A stretch of 54,943 bases of DNA, taken from NCBI GenBank assembly GCA_017464245.1, contig JAFUDV010000053.1, forward strand, positions 1-54,943. Direction: 5' to 3'. This DNA comes from Bacteroidales bacterium. Its GTDB lineage: Bacteria > Bacteroidota > Bacteroidia > Bacteroidales > UBA932. A model generated the notes under the pieces. It had not been told where the DNA came from, did not search any database, and saw nothing but the letters and a program-made list of their open reading frames with translations. Positions 47,686 through 54,943 of this stretch are shown here, in pieces. Each line of letters begins with the position of its first letter. Position 1 is the stretch's first letter. A program made the position numbers and the translations under genes.

Positions 47686-48969
47686 CTACGCGAGGATGTG
47701 GTGGGTCACTTCGGCAGGGATGCCCAGGGCGGCGGCCCGGCCCAGGAAGAGCTGCTCGAAATCCGCCTCCTCGATGTTCCGGGACAGGTGGACGAAGAGC
47801 TTCCCGTCATAGCCGGCACAGGAAACGGCCCCGCTGTTTCCCCGCTGCCGGCCCAGGACGAAGTCGAAGGCCTTCACATACGGGCGCATCTCCTCGGGCA
47901 GCCGGATCTCCCCAAGGTTGGAAAGCGTCTGGGAGCAGTAGGCGTCGCCGTGCCGGCGGTTGATCAGGTCGATGACCGGTTTCTTGACCGACAGGGGCAG
48001 GCAGCGGACGGCGAAGTTCTCCTCCAGCTCCACATTGGCCGCGATCTTGGGCTCCAGGTTCTCCGGACGCAGCATCGCCCGTTTCTGCATCTTCGCGAGG
48101 CGGACCAGCGGTTCCAGCTGGAGGTAGCCGCTGCGGACATCGACCCCAAGGTTCACATAGGACGAGAAGTTCCGCACCGAGCGGCTGCCGTAGAGCGGCC
48201 GGAGGTTGACCGGAACGCTCACTTTTATGACGCTGGACTTGCGGGTGTTCCCGTCGCCGCGGTACACCTTCTGGAGGGCATCCAGCATGAGTCCGGTCAG
48301 CAGTTCGGTCACCGTGCAGTCCAGCCGGCGGCAAACGGCCTTGACCGGTTCCATCGGCAGAATGGCCCGGATGTCCCGGAGGCCGGCTTCCGGCAGTTTC
48401 CTGCCCGTGAGATGATAAGCGGGAACGCCCTTCTCCAGTTCGCCTCTCCGACCGGAGAAAACGGCCTTGAAGCTGTCCTCGACCTCTCCCGCGTCCGGGG
48501 CGTCGGACGGATCCAGGACATGACCTCCGTAGGAGATGGAGAGGCCGTATTTCAGGCGAAGGTACTCGCCGGCGAGGGTGACAAGGAAGGTTTCCGCTCC
48601 CGTCCCGTCGGCCAGGGCATGGAAGACGTCCAGGACGATGCGGCCGCCGTCCGCACTCACCTTGTACAGGAAACCGCCGTTGTCGCTGAAATGGAAACGG
48701 TTCAGGGGGGCCGACGGAGACACCACCGGTTCCTTCTCCATCCGGCGGAGGTGCCACCAGAAAGCGCCGGCACGGAGTTCGCACCGGAAGGTGGGCAGCC
48801 GGTCGGCGACCGTCACCAGCGCCGTCTGCAGGACAGCCGGGTCCACCGGTTCCGTCAGCGTCACGCTCATCCGGTACAGGGACGCATAATGCTTGCTCAG
48901 GGAAGCGGGATAGATGTTCGCCGCATTGTCGATCCGCATCCGTGCGGGAATAGAGAGAGTCTGTGCCAT
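47686..48969 (-). CDS. Condensation-domain-like O-acyltransferase
   Basis: A 427-residue cytosolic protein of the CoA-dependent acyltransferase fold (alcohol acetyltransferase / WES / Pap-like). The active-site motif is FHALADG at 116-122, with His117 and Asp121, corresponding to HHxxxDG with the first His replaced by Phe. Other family marks are KVSVPVNLRPLYGSRSVRNFSSYV and QTLSNLGEI near the C-terminus. It likely transfers an acyl group to an alcohol or lipid acceptor that is not identified. It is transcribed alone from the promoter at 48994-49025. Confidence 0.75.
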   Translation of the reverse strand: MAQTLSIPARMRIDNAANIYPASLSKHYASLYRMSVTLTEPVDPAVLQTALVTVADRLPTFRCELRAGAFWWHLRRMEKEPVVSPSAPLNRFHFSDNGGFLYKVSADGGRIVLDVFHALADGTGAETFLVTLAGEYLRLKYGLSISYGGHVLDPSDAPDAGEVEDSFKAVFSGRRGELEKGVPAYHLTGRKLPEAGLRDIRAILPMEPVKAVCRRLDCTVTELLTGLMLDALQKVYRGDGNTRKSSVIKVSVPVNLRPLYGSRSVRNFSSYVNLGVDVRSGYLQLEPLVRLAKMQKRAMLRPENLEPKIAANVELEENFAVRCLPLSVKKPVIDLINRRHGDAYCSQTLSNLGEIRLPEEMRPYVKAFDFVLGRQRGNSGAVSCAGYDGKLFVHLSRNIEEADFEQLFLGRAAALGIPAEVTHHILA

Positions 48970-48993
48970 AATCCGCTCACTTTGGGTACGGTA

Positions 48994-49025
48994 CGAAGGT
49001 ACGACAAGCCCCCTCCGCCGTCAAA
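48994..49025 (-). promoter_or_regulatory. Promoter of the acyltransferase gene
   Basis: On the minus strand TTTG (49022-49025), a 20-base spacer and TACCTTCG (48994-49001), one mismatch from TAnnTTTG. Confidence 0.55.
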
Positions 49026-49078
49026 AAAAGGTGGCGAAAGGGGTGGAAATGTGACGAAAACGCTGTATTTGTGGCGAG

Positions 49079-50302
49079 TTACCGGCCCTTGCGGAGACGG
49101 CCGATGGCGTGTTCCAGGCTCTCCGTAGGCTCGATGATGTTGTAATCCCTCCAGTAGTCCGGGTCCAGGAACTCGGCGGCCTTGTCGCTCAGGATGTCGC
49201 TGGTGCGGAACATCTCCGCCCGCTGGATCGGAACGGCCGGTTCGCGGACGTCCGTCACCACCAGTTCGTTGACGGCCGTGTAGGTCGTGGCGAAAAGCCG
49301 CTTCCGCCAGTCGCAGCCGAACCGCATCGTGGAGCGGAAATACTCCAGCCGGCTCTTCCCGTCCCGCAGGCTGTAATTGATGACGACGGAGAGTTCCTTG
49401 GGGGTGAACCGCAGGGACAAGGGCTTGCGGACCACCATCATGCGGACCGCCTTGTTCACGTCGGACATGTCCAGGGACATCTCGATGCGGGTGAACGAAA
49501 GGAGCTCCCGGTCGATGTACAGCGTCCCGTAATACCGCGCCCAATCGCACGGGACCGGCCCCGGACGGAAGCGGACCACGAACTGCAGGCGGTCGCCGAT
49601 ATAGGCCGGCTGGCCCATCTCCAGATCGTAACCCGCCCATTCTTCCCGGTCGAACAGGATATCCGGATTCTTCACCACGTCAAAGGTGAGCGCCTGGGTG
49701 GGACCGCCCTGGACCTTGACGCTCAGGGTGTCCGTCCTCCGCTGGCTCAGGAGCACACGGCTCTTCTCCAGGGCCGCCCGGTCCCGATACACGCCGTCCG
49801 TATAGGCCGACTTGTACATCCGGGAAACGGCTTCGGAGATGTAGGTATAGCGGCTGCGCTTGCGGATCGTTTCCCGGTAGAAGCACTCGAGCAGTTCGGG
49901 ACGGTCGCTGAAATTGTCCCGTACCCGGTCCAGGGCCGCCTGGACGATTTCATACGGGCTGCCGGTGATGATGGACGACTCGTCCAGGGAGAGGGATTCC
50001 GGAGTCATCCGGATACGGAGACTGCCGGGGTCCGCCGGATGACGGAAGGTGCGGTAACCCAGGTGCGAGAACACCACTTCCCGGAAAGGGACGTCCGACT
50101 TGATGGTGAATTCGCCGTCCGCGTTCGTCACCGTCGCATGGTGCCGGTCCGGAACCGAGACATGGACGGCTTCGAGCGGCCGGCCCGTCACCGCGTCCAC
50201 GACGGTCCCGCGGGCCGAATAGCCCAGCCGGAGCGTGTCCGCCTGGCCGGAAAGGGCCAGCGGGAGAAGCAGCAAGGACAACAGCAGCAGAAACTTACGC
50301 AT
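49079..50302 (-). CDS. Carboxypeptidase-regulatory-like domain protein, exported
   Basis: A 407-residue protein with a signal peptide (1-19, ending SGQ). Residues about 28-95 are a CarboxypepD_reg-like domain (ARGTVVDAVTGRPLEAVHVSV, then GEFTIKSDVPFREVVFSHLGY). The remainder (from YEIVQAALDRVRDNFSDRPE) matches a family common in Bacteroidetes that pairs this domain with a beta-rich outer-membrane-like part. No enzyme motif is visible. It probably sits in the periplasm or outer membrane. Confidence 0.75.
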   Translation of the reverse strand: MRKFLLLLSLLLLPLALSGQADTLRLGYSARGTVVDAVTGRPLEAVHVSVPDRHHATVTNADGEFTIKSDVPFREVVFSHLGYRTFRHPADPGSLRIRMTPESLSLDESSIITGSPYEIVQAALDRVRDNFSDRPELLECFYRETIRKRSRYTYISEAVSRMYKSAYTDGVYRDRAALEKSRVLLSQRRTDTLSVKVQGGPTQALTFDVVKNPDILFDREEWAGYDLEMGQPAYIGDRLQFVVRFRPGPVPCDWARYYGTLYIDRELLSFTRIEMSLDMSDVNKAVRMMVVRKPLSLRFTPKELSVVINYSLRDGKSRLEYFRSTMRFGCDWRKRLFATTYTAVNELVVTDVREPAVPIQRAEMFRTSDILSDKAAEFLDPDYWRDYNIIEPTESLEHAIGRLRKGR

Positions 50303-50323
50303 GGGGAAACAGGCATTTCAATA

Positions 50324-50331
50324 CAAAAATA
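50324..50331 (-). promoter_or_regulatory. -7 box of the carboxypeptidase-regulatory-like gene
   Basis: TATTTTTG on the minus strand, 21 bases before the ATG at 50302. Confidence 0.45.
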
Positions 50332-50372
50332 ATCATTCCCCGCGAATTATCAATAAAGTCGGGGAAAATGCC

Positions 50373-50380
50373 TATCTTTG
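50373..50380 (+). promoter_or_regulatory. -7 box of the small orphan gene
   Basis: TATCTTTG, 23 bases before the ATG at 50404. Confidence 0.5.
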
Positions 50381-50403
50381 TCTTCAGATTAGACAACAAA
50401 GCC

Positions 50404-50655
50404 ATGCAGAAGCAAGAACTTGAGATATGGTGGGCCTCCCTGACCATTGCCCAGAAAGAAAGAGTCGCCCGGAAGGGCCAGTCGAAGGCCTCCCCGGACG
50501 GGAACGTGAATGAGGACGAGGTCCGTTATCCGGCCTGCACCCGCTGGTGGAATTCGCTGGACGGGGAGCGCAAGGCGGCCATCCATGAACACTGCGTGGA
50601 CCGTCACGGCTATCTCCTCCAGGAGTGGAACGACGCCAAGCCGTACGGCGACTGA
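50404..50655 (+). CDS. Small conserved-looking protein of unknown function
   Basis: An 83-residue soluble protein that I do not recognise. It is charged and Trp-rich (LEIWWASLTIAQKERVARK; ACTRWWNSLDGERKAAIHEHC) and looks helical. A good promoter stands upstream, and I start at ATG 50404 because an earlier ATG would precede the -7 box. It ends one base before the stop of the convergent kinase gene, with no space for a terminator. Confidence 0.6.
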   Translation: MQKQELEIWWASLTIAQKERVARKGQSKASPDGNVNEDEVRYPACTRWWNSLDGERKAAIHEHCVDRHGYLLQEWNDAKPYGD

Positions 50656-51543
50656 TCAGATCTTCCCCACGCGGGACGGCGGGACCACGACCCGGAGCGC
50701 TCCGGGCCGGAGGCTGAACCGAAGGTCCGTACCCGCCTCGAACGGGTCCCCGTCATAATGGGCCGGCCCCGGATGCTCCCGGCGGATGCGCACCTGTGTG
50801 CTGCGGAAGGTACGGACATGCCGGCTTGTATCGGCCTTTCCCGCCATCAGGCGGGCGGCGAGGTCCGGAATCTCCACGGTCATGAACGGCTGGACCACGG
50901 TGATGTCCAGCAGCCCGTCACATAAGGAGGCGTGGGGCGCGATCCGCGCCTCGTTTCCCCATTGGTTGGCATTCCCCACCGTCACGAACAGCGTATCCCC
51001 CGCCCAGGTTTCCGTGTCCATCTCCACTATGTACCGTTCCGGGCGGCGGTGTTTCCAGTCCTCCCATGCCGTCGTGATATAGGTGTTCAGCCCGCGCTTT
51101 TCCGACTGGGCGAAATCCAGGCTGACGGCCGCGTCCAGGCCCATGCCCGCCGTACAGAAAAACGGCCGTTCGCCCACCATCCCCACATCCATCCTTTCAA
51201 TGCAGCCGGCATTGAGCGTCTTCACGGCACGGACGGGATCCCGGCTGATCCCAAGATGCAGGGCGAGCCCGTCCCCGCTGCCGCAGGGGATGATGCCCAG
51301 CGCCTTTTCCGAACCCAGCAGCCCCTTCCCCACCTCGCTGACCGTACCGTCGCCCCCCACGGCGACGACGATGTCCGACCGGCTGTCCCGGGCCATCTCC
51401 TCCGCTTCACCGGCCCGCGAGGTCTGCAGCACCTCATAGCTATAGAGCGAGAGGTCCATATGACGGCCAACGGCGGCAAGGACGCTGGATTTGTCCTTGC
51501 CGCCGGATACCGGATTGACGATGAACGTAATGCGTTTCACCAT
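50656..51543 (-). CDS. Diacylglycerol/sphingosine-kinase-family lipid kinase
   Basis: A 295-residue protein of the DAGK catalytic family (YegS/DgkB/SPHK). The N-terminal ITFIVNPVSGGKDKS, the nucleotide loop VAVGGDGTVSEVGKGL, PCGSGDGLALHLGI and the C-terminal GDPFEAGTDLRFSLRPGALRV are characteristic. It phosphorylates a lipid at the inner membrane; in Bacteroidetes the substrate may be diacylglycerol or a sphingoid base. It starts one base after the FadL-like gene's stop. Confidence 0.88.
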   Translation of the reverse strand: MVKRITFIVNPVSGGKDKSSVLAAVGRHMDLSLYSYEVLQTSRAGEAEEMARDSRSDIVVAVGGDGTVSEVGKGLLGSEKALGIIPCGSGDGLALHLGISRDPVRAVKTLNAGCIERMDVGMVGERPFFCTAGMGLDAAVSLDFAQSEKRGLNTYITTAWEDWKHRRPERYIVEMDTETWAGDTLFVTVGNANQWGNEARIAPHASLCDGLLDITVVQPFMTVEIPDLAARLMAGKADTSRHVRTFRSTQVRIRREHPGPAHYDGDPFEAGTDLRFSLRPGALRVVVPPSRVGKI

Positions 51544-51544
51544 C

Positions 51545-53116
51545 CTAGAAACGCCAGCCCAGGGTGAGGAGGGCGTTGCAGAGGGAAGCCTGGGAACAGA
51601 TCTCCGGGGTTGCGTCTGCCGTCTTGTAGCTGCCCTGGTCATCCCAGCCGTAGTAGTAATACGGGGTGATGAACTCGTCCGGAAGGTACTGGAACCGCAC
51701 GGCCGCATCCACGAAGAAGGAGCCCGCGGAGCTGTAGCCGATGCCGAAGGAGACGCTCTGGCGTCCGGCCTTCACGTCCACGTCGGGGCTGGTCATGTAA
51801 TTGTAACCGACCCGGAGGGCCATCTGGGGAATGGGCTTGAGCTCGCCGCCGATGCGGAGGGCGTGGGTGGCGCGGGCGAAGTCGCGGATGTCCGCATTCA
51901 CGCCCGAGAAGTCCGTATAGTCGTCATCATAATCGGTGACGAAACGCATCTTGTTGTAGTTGAAGTACTCGTAGTCCGCGCTCACCAGCGCGACCTTGCC
52001 GATCGTATAGGCGACACCGGCATTCAGGCGGAGCGGAGAGCGGAGGCTGTAGTACCACTCATCCTCCGGGGAGGAATAGGACCACTCCTCGCCATGGGCC
52101 ACCGAACGGCCTTCCAGCTGGTAGTTCTCGCGGATGCGCAGGACGGTGGGCGTCTGGATGGCGGCACCGATCCGCAGGCTGCCGGTCGGACGGGCGATGA
52201 ATCCCAGTTTCGCATAGATGCCCGTACCTTCGTCCCGGAGGGCGGTGCGCATCTGGAGGGATTCGAAGCCGCTGGGATAGGTGATGCCGGACAGGCCGTC
52301 CTCGGCACGGGTCTCGTCGCTGCGGTAGTCCAGGGTGGTGATGCCGATGTTGGCACCCACGAAGAACCGGTCGGAGAAGTCCAGGGCCAGGTTCATCAGC
52401 AGGTCGTACTTGCTTCCGGAACGGCGGAGTCCGTAGTACTGTCCGATCCTGTCGGCCAGCTGGGCCTCACCGGTGGAGAGCAGGCGCTCGGTCAGGCCGA
52501 TGTAACCGCCTTCGCGGCCGCTGATCGGGTCGATCAGGCCGGCCTTGTAGCCCACCATCGTCTCCCAGGAAGGCATGTCGCTCTGGTAGAAGCCGCCCTG
52601 AAGGACGGACTCGGGATAGCCGTCCGCCTGGGAAGCCAGGGAACCGGCCAGGGTGGTCTCGGCGTTGGTGCCGGAAGCGCGGAGGCGGTAGTTGTAGTCC
52701 CGCGTGACATTCCCGACCATGCCAAAGGAGACCCGCCGCAGACCGCGGCTCTTGCGCGTATCATAGGCGATGACGGCGCCGAAGTTGGGAAGGTTCATCC
52801 GGGTGCTCTGCGTCCGGATCTTGTCCTCGAACCCATAGGGCGCATCCCCGACATAGGTACCCTGTCCTACGACGGAAGAGATGGAGAGGCCCGGGGTGAT
52901 GGTGAACTGGGAATAGCCCGCCACGGCGGAACCCGCCGGATTGAAAGTGAGGGAACCCAGGTCGCCGCCCACGGCGGTCACCGCGTTGCCCATGCCCACG
53001 GAACGGGCCGTGCCCAGGTAGTCGTTCCCCGCGAAGTCGAACGCATCCTGAAGGGTCTGGGCGCCGGCCCCGAGGGCCAGGGTCGCCAGGAAGACCGAAG
53101 CAAATATCCTTTTCAT
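51545..53116 (-). CDS. FadL/OmpP1-type outer-membrane protein
   Basis: A 523-residue outer-membrane barrel with a signal peptide (1-19, ending GAGAQ). The N-terminal hatch AFDFAGNDYLGTARSVGMGNAVTA with GDLGSLTFNPAG, and the C-terminal aromatic LTLGWRF, fit the FadL/TodX family, which admits hydrophobic compounds such as fatty acids. It precedes the lipid kinase in a likely operon, consistent with lipid uptake or turnover. Confidence 0.85.
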   Translation of the reverse strand: MKRIFASVFLATLALGAGAQTLQDAFDFAGNDYLGTARSVGMGNAVTAVGGDLGSLTFNPAGSAVAGYSQFTITPGLSISSVVGQGTYVGDAPYGFEDKIRTQSTRMNLPNFGAVIAYDTRKSRGLRRVSFGMVGNVTRDYNYRLRASGTNAETTLAGSLASQADGYPESVLQGGFYQSDMPSWETMVGYKAGLIDPISGREGGYIGLTERLLSTGEAQLADRIGQYYGLRRSGSKYDLLMNLALDFSDRFFVGANIGITTLDYRSDETRAEDGLSGITYPSGFESLQMRTALRDEGTGIYAKLGFIARPTGSLRIGAAIQTPTVLRIRENYQLEGRSVAHGEEWSYSSPEDEWYYSLRSPLRLNAGVAYTIGKVALVSADYEYFNYNKMRFVTDYDDDYTDFSGVNADIRDFARATHALRIGGELKPIPQMALRVGYNYMTSPDVDVKAGRQSVSFGIGYSSAGSFFVDAAVRFQYLPDEFITPYYYYGWDDQGSYKTADATPEICSQASLCNALLTLGWRF

Positions 53117-53155
53117 AACTGTAGTCGATTTAGTAAGTGAACAGATAGTCCTTGC

Positions 53156-54394
53156 CTATCGGCGTCCACCGCCACCGCCGCGGGAAGATCCGCCGCCGGA
53201 GGAGGAACCGCCGCCCGAATAACCACCGCTGCTGCGGGAGGAAGAGCCGCCGGAATAGCCGCCGCTGCTGCGGGAAGAGGAGCCTCCGGAGTAGCTGCCG
53301 CCGCTGCTGCGGTAGGAGCCCGAGGAGGAAGAACGGCTGGAGCTGCCATAGCTTCCGGAAGAGGACCCGCTGCTGCGGGAGGTGGAAGTGGACGGACGGT
53401 AGTTCGCCGAGCTGCTGCTCCGGGAGGAACTGCCCCGACTCACAGAGGATCCGGCGGAACGGCTGACGGAGGAACCGGAAGAACGGTTCACCGTGGTGCC
53501 GGAGGAACGGGACACGCCGCTGGTCGTGGAACGGACCGCGCTGCCGGTCGAAGAGGAACGGGCGACGCCGGTCAGGCCGGTGGTGGAACGGCGGGCCGTG
53601 GAGTTGCCGCGGGACGTGGTGACTGCACTGCCGGAACTGCCGGGACGACGGGTGACCACCGAGCCGCCTCCCGTCCGGACGGAGCGGGACAGGCTGCCGG
53701 TTCCCCGGGCGGCGCCGCCGCGGGAAACGAGGCTGCGGGAACTCAGGCTCGCGTCACGGCGTCCGATGGAGCCGGCGTGGCTCGGACCGCGGTGGAAGCG
53801 GCCGCCCCATCCGCCGGGGCCGTAATAGCCGTAATACCCGTGATGGTAGCCGTAATAACCATGGTAACCATAATAGTAGGACGGGCCCCAGTACCAGGGA
53901 TCGTAATACCAGGAAGAATAGTACCAGGGATCATAGTATCCCCAGCCCCACGGGCGGTAATAGCTGTAATAGCCCCAGGGACGATAGTACCACGGATCCC
54001 ACCAGGAATCCCAGTAGGCCCAGGAAGAGTAGAACCAGGGGCTGTAATAACCGTGCAGGTACCAGGGCCGGTTGTACCAGGAATAATCCCAGCCGTAACT
54101 GTCCACCACGGTAATGTCCGTGCCGGAATCGTTGAAACGGAGCTTGGCCGTCTTACCCGGCGGAACGACGAGGGTGTCGCCCTCCGAACTGAGCACATAT
54201 ACTTCGGATTCGACGGACTCCTTCACGAGGGCGTCCATCTCTTCCTGGGACACGGCGGCCACGGGTGCCTCCGAACGGGGATCCGCGTAGATGCCGTCTT
54301 CGAACTGCTGCGGGCTTGCAGCATACTGGGCCGACACGCCGCAGGATGTTACAGCGGCCAGTGTCAGCAGCCAGGGAGCCAGGTGTTTTTTCAT
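53156..54394 (-). CDS. Tyr/Trp-rich and Ser/Arg/Gly-rich low-complexity lipoprotein
   Basis: A 412-residue lipoprotein (AAVTSC, Cys18). A short ordered region (30-100: SQEEMDALVKESVESEVYVL, VPPGKTAKLRFNDSGTDITVV) is followed by a segment of about 100 residues dominated by Tyr, Trp, Pro and His (WYYRPWGYYSYYRPWGWGYY), then about 190 residues of Ser, Arg and Gly with a 12-residue repeat near the end. Similar proteins in Alistipes-like genomes are sometimes mislabelled vitellogenin. The composition suggests a sticky or phase-separating surface polymer. It has a clear AGGAGG ribosome site. Confidence 0.75.
   Translation of the reverse strand: MKKHLAPWLLTLAAVTSCGVSAQYAASPQQFEDGIYADPRSEAPVAAVSQEEMDALVKESVESEVYVLSSEGDTLVVPPGKTAKLRFNDSGTDITVVDSYGWDYSWYNRPWYLHGYYSPWFYSSWAYWDSWWDPWYYRPWGYYSYYRPWGWGYYDPWYYSSWYYDPWYWGPSYYYGYHGYYGYHHGYYGYYGPGGWGGRFHRGPSHAGSIGRRDASLSSRSLVSRGGAARGTGSLSRSVRTGGGSVVTRRPGSSGSAVTTSRGNSTARRSTTGLTGVARSSSTGSAVRSTTSGVSRSSGTTVNRSSGSSVSRSAGSSVSRGSSSRSSSSANYRPSTSTSRSSGSSSGSYGSSSRSSSSGSYRSSGGSYSGGSSSRSSGGYSGGSSSRSSGGYSGGGSSSGGGSSRGGGGGRR
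53211..53321 (-). repeat. Three tandem 36-39-bp coding repeats
   Basis: Units at 53211-53246, 53247-53282 and 53283-53321 encode variants of GGSSSRSSGGYS in the low-complexity lipoprotein. Unit number could vary between strains. Confidence 0.65.
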
Positions 54395-54426
54395 CTCAGA
54401 ACCTCCTATTTATCCAATAAAATAAG

Positions 54427-54434
54427 TATCTTTG
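54427..54434 (+). promoter_or_regulatory. -7 box upstream of proS
   Basis: TATCTTTG, about 105 bases before the proS ATG. The predicted leader starts with a small GCCGG/CCGGC hairpin (about 54436-54453). No T-box or known riboswitch is recognised. Confidence 0.45.
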
Positions 54435-54538
54435 TGCCGGAATAAAACCCGGCTTTGCGGCAGGTATTGCAATTTCTGTACCCTTTCCGCTTTATCGGGA
54501 CAATGTTACGGACAAAATTTGAAAAAAACAATCGAAAC

Positions 54539-54943
54539 ATGGCAAAAGAGGTAACCAGAAGGCAGGACAATTACTCCCAATGGTACAACGACCTGGTCGT
54601 GAAGGCCGACCTTGCGGAGCAGTCCGCCGTCCGCGGATGCATGGTCATCAAGCCCTACGGATACGCGATCTGGGAAAAGATGCAGCACATCCTGGACGGG
54701 ATGTTCAAGGAAACCGGACACAAGAACGCCTATTTCCCCCTGTTCATCCCCAAGTCCTTCTTCAGCCGCGAGGCCGAGCACGTGGCCGGATTCGCCAAGG
54801 AGTGCGCCGTGGTGACGCACCACCGCCTGATGAACGACCCGAACGGCAAGGGCGTCGTCGTGGACCCGGAGGCGAAGCTCGAGGAAGAGCTCATCGTCCG
54901 CCCCACTTCCGAAACCATCATTTGGAACACCTATAAGAACTGG
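54539..54943 (+). CDS. proS: Proline--tRNA ligase, 5' part (archaeal/eukaryotic-like type)
   Basis: The first 135 codons of prolyl-tRNA synthetase, cut by the window end. It charges tRNA-Pro with proline. The start [21 protein letters not shown], the class II motif region [40 protein letters not shown] and [13 protein letters not shown] are typical of the short ProS form used by Bacteroidetes. The ATG follows an A-rich stretch (GAAAAAAACAATCGAAAC) rather than a Shine-Dalgarno site. Confidence 0.95.
   Translation, partial: MAKEVTRRQDNYSQWYNDLVVKADLAEQSAVRGCMVIKPYGYAIWEKMQHILDGMFKETGHKNAYFPLFIPKSFFSREAEHVAGFAKECAVVTHHRLMNDPNGKGVVVDPEAKLEEELIVRPTSETIIWNTYKNW

Noticed and set aside
54436-54538. 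T-box or other riboswitch in the proS leader
   Set aside because: The leader is only about 100 bases, with one small hairpin, no T-box consensus and no terminator before the ATG.

Overview
The window looks like chromosomal DNA of a G+C-rich, gut-type member of the Bacteroidales. The evidence is a SusC/SusD pair, many lipoprotein signal peptides, Bacteroidetes-type promoters (TTTG, 19-20 bases, TAnnTTTG), a VirE_N/DUF3987 replication gene pair, and a ProS whose N-terminus fits the Bacteroidetes form. I do not assign a genus. Coding is very dense, with many 4-base ATGA overlaps and convergent genes whose ends overlap. I saw no rRNA, tRNA or CRISPR array.

Region 1 (1-4.7 kb) is a patchwork and visibly less G+C-rich than the rest. 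It holds what looks like the end of an IS21-type element, a complete IS1595-family insertion sequence with intact 26-bp inverted repeats and a perfect 8-bp target duplication, a small FHA-domain protein, and a PstI/BsuBI-type restriction-modification pair. The methyltransferase is preceded by a 57-codon leader ORF and a palindrome that overlaps the likely promoter.

Region 2 (4.7-12.6 kb) is a leftward integrative element. It encodes a zinc-finger protein with four helix-turn-helix units, a tyrosine integrase, an unknown protein, a small DNA-binding protein, a VirE_N primase-like protein, a PriCT-2/DUF3987 helicase-like protein, an N-acetylmuramoyl-L-alanine amidase, and a second amidase-like protein that has lost all four predicted zinc/catalytic residues. 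It has integration, replication and lysis-like genes but no structural or conjugation genes, so it resembles a satellite-type element. The restriction-modification pair faces it across a bidirectional terminator.

Region 3 (12.7-46.0 kb) is a large glycan-utilization locus. It has SusC/SusD with surface lipoproteins, GH20 beta-hexosaminidase, GH89 alpha-N-acetylglucosaminidase, a phosphodiester glycosidase, four poorly characterised glycosidase-like proteins (GHL10-like, DUF4434, DUF4855, DUF6259), an HGSNAT/NagX-like membrane acyltransferase, two MFS transporters, an arabinose/fucose-isomerase-like protein, a mannose-6-phosphate-isomerase-like protein, a ROK kinase, and a GntR-type regulator with a sugar-binding domain. 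The enzymes point to an N-acetylhexosamine-rich glycan. A PIN-domain toxin-antitoxin pair is coupled to one of the glycosidase genes, and a probable small RNA lies just upstream of it. Two distant promoters, for one MFS transporter operon and for a surface lipoprotein, carry an identical 21-base element just downstream of the -7 box.

Region 4 (46.0-54.9 kb) is ordinary chromosome: a YolD-like/UmuC pair, an acyltransferase, a carboxypeptidase-regulatory-domain protein, a small orphan, a diacylglycerol-kinase-family protein, a FadL-type porin, a Tyr/Trp-rich and Ser/Arg/Gly-rich lipoprotein, and the start of proS.
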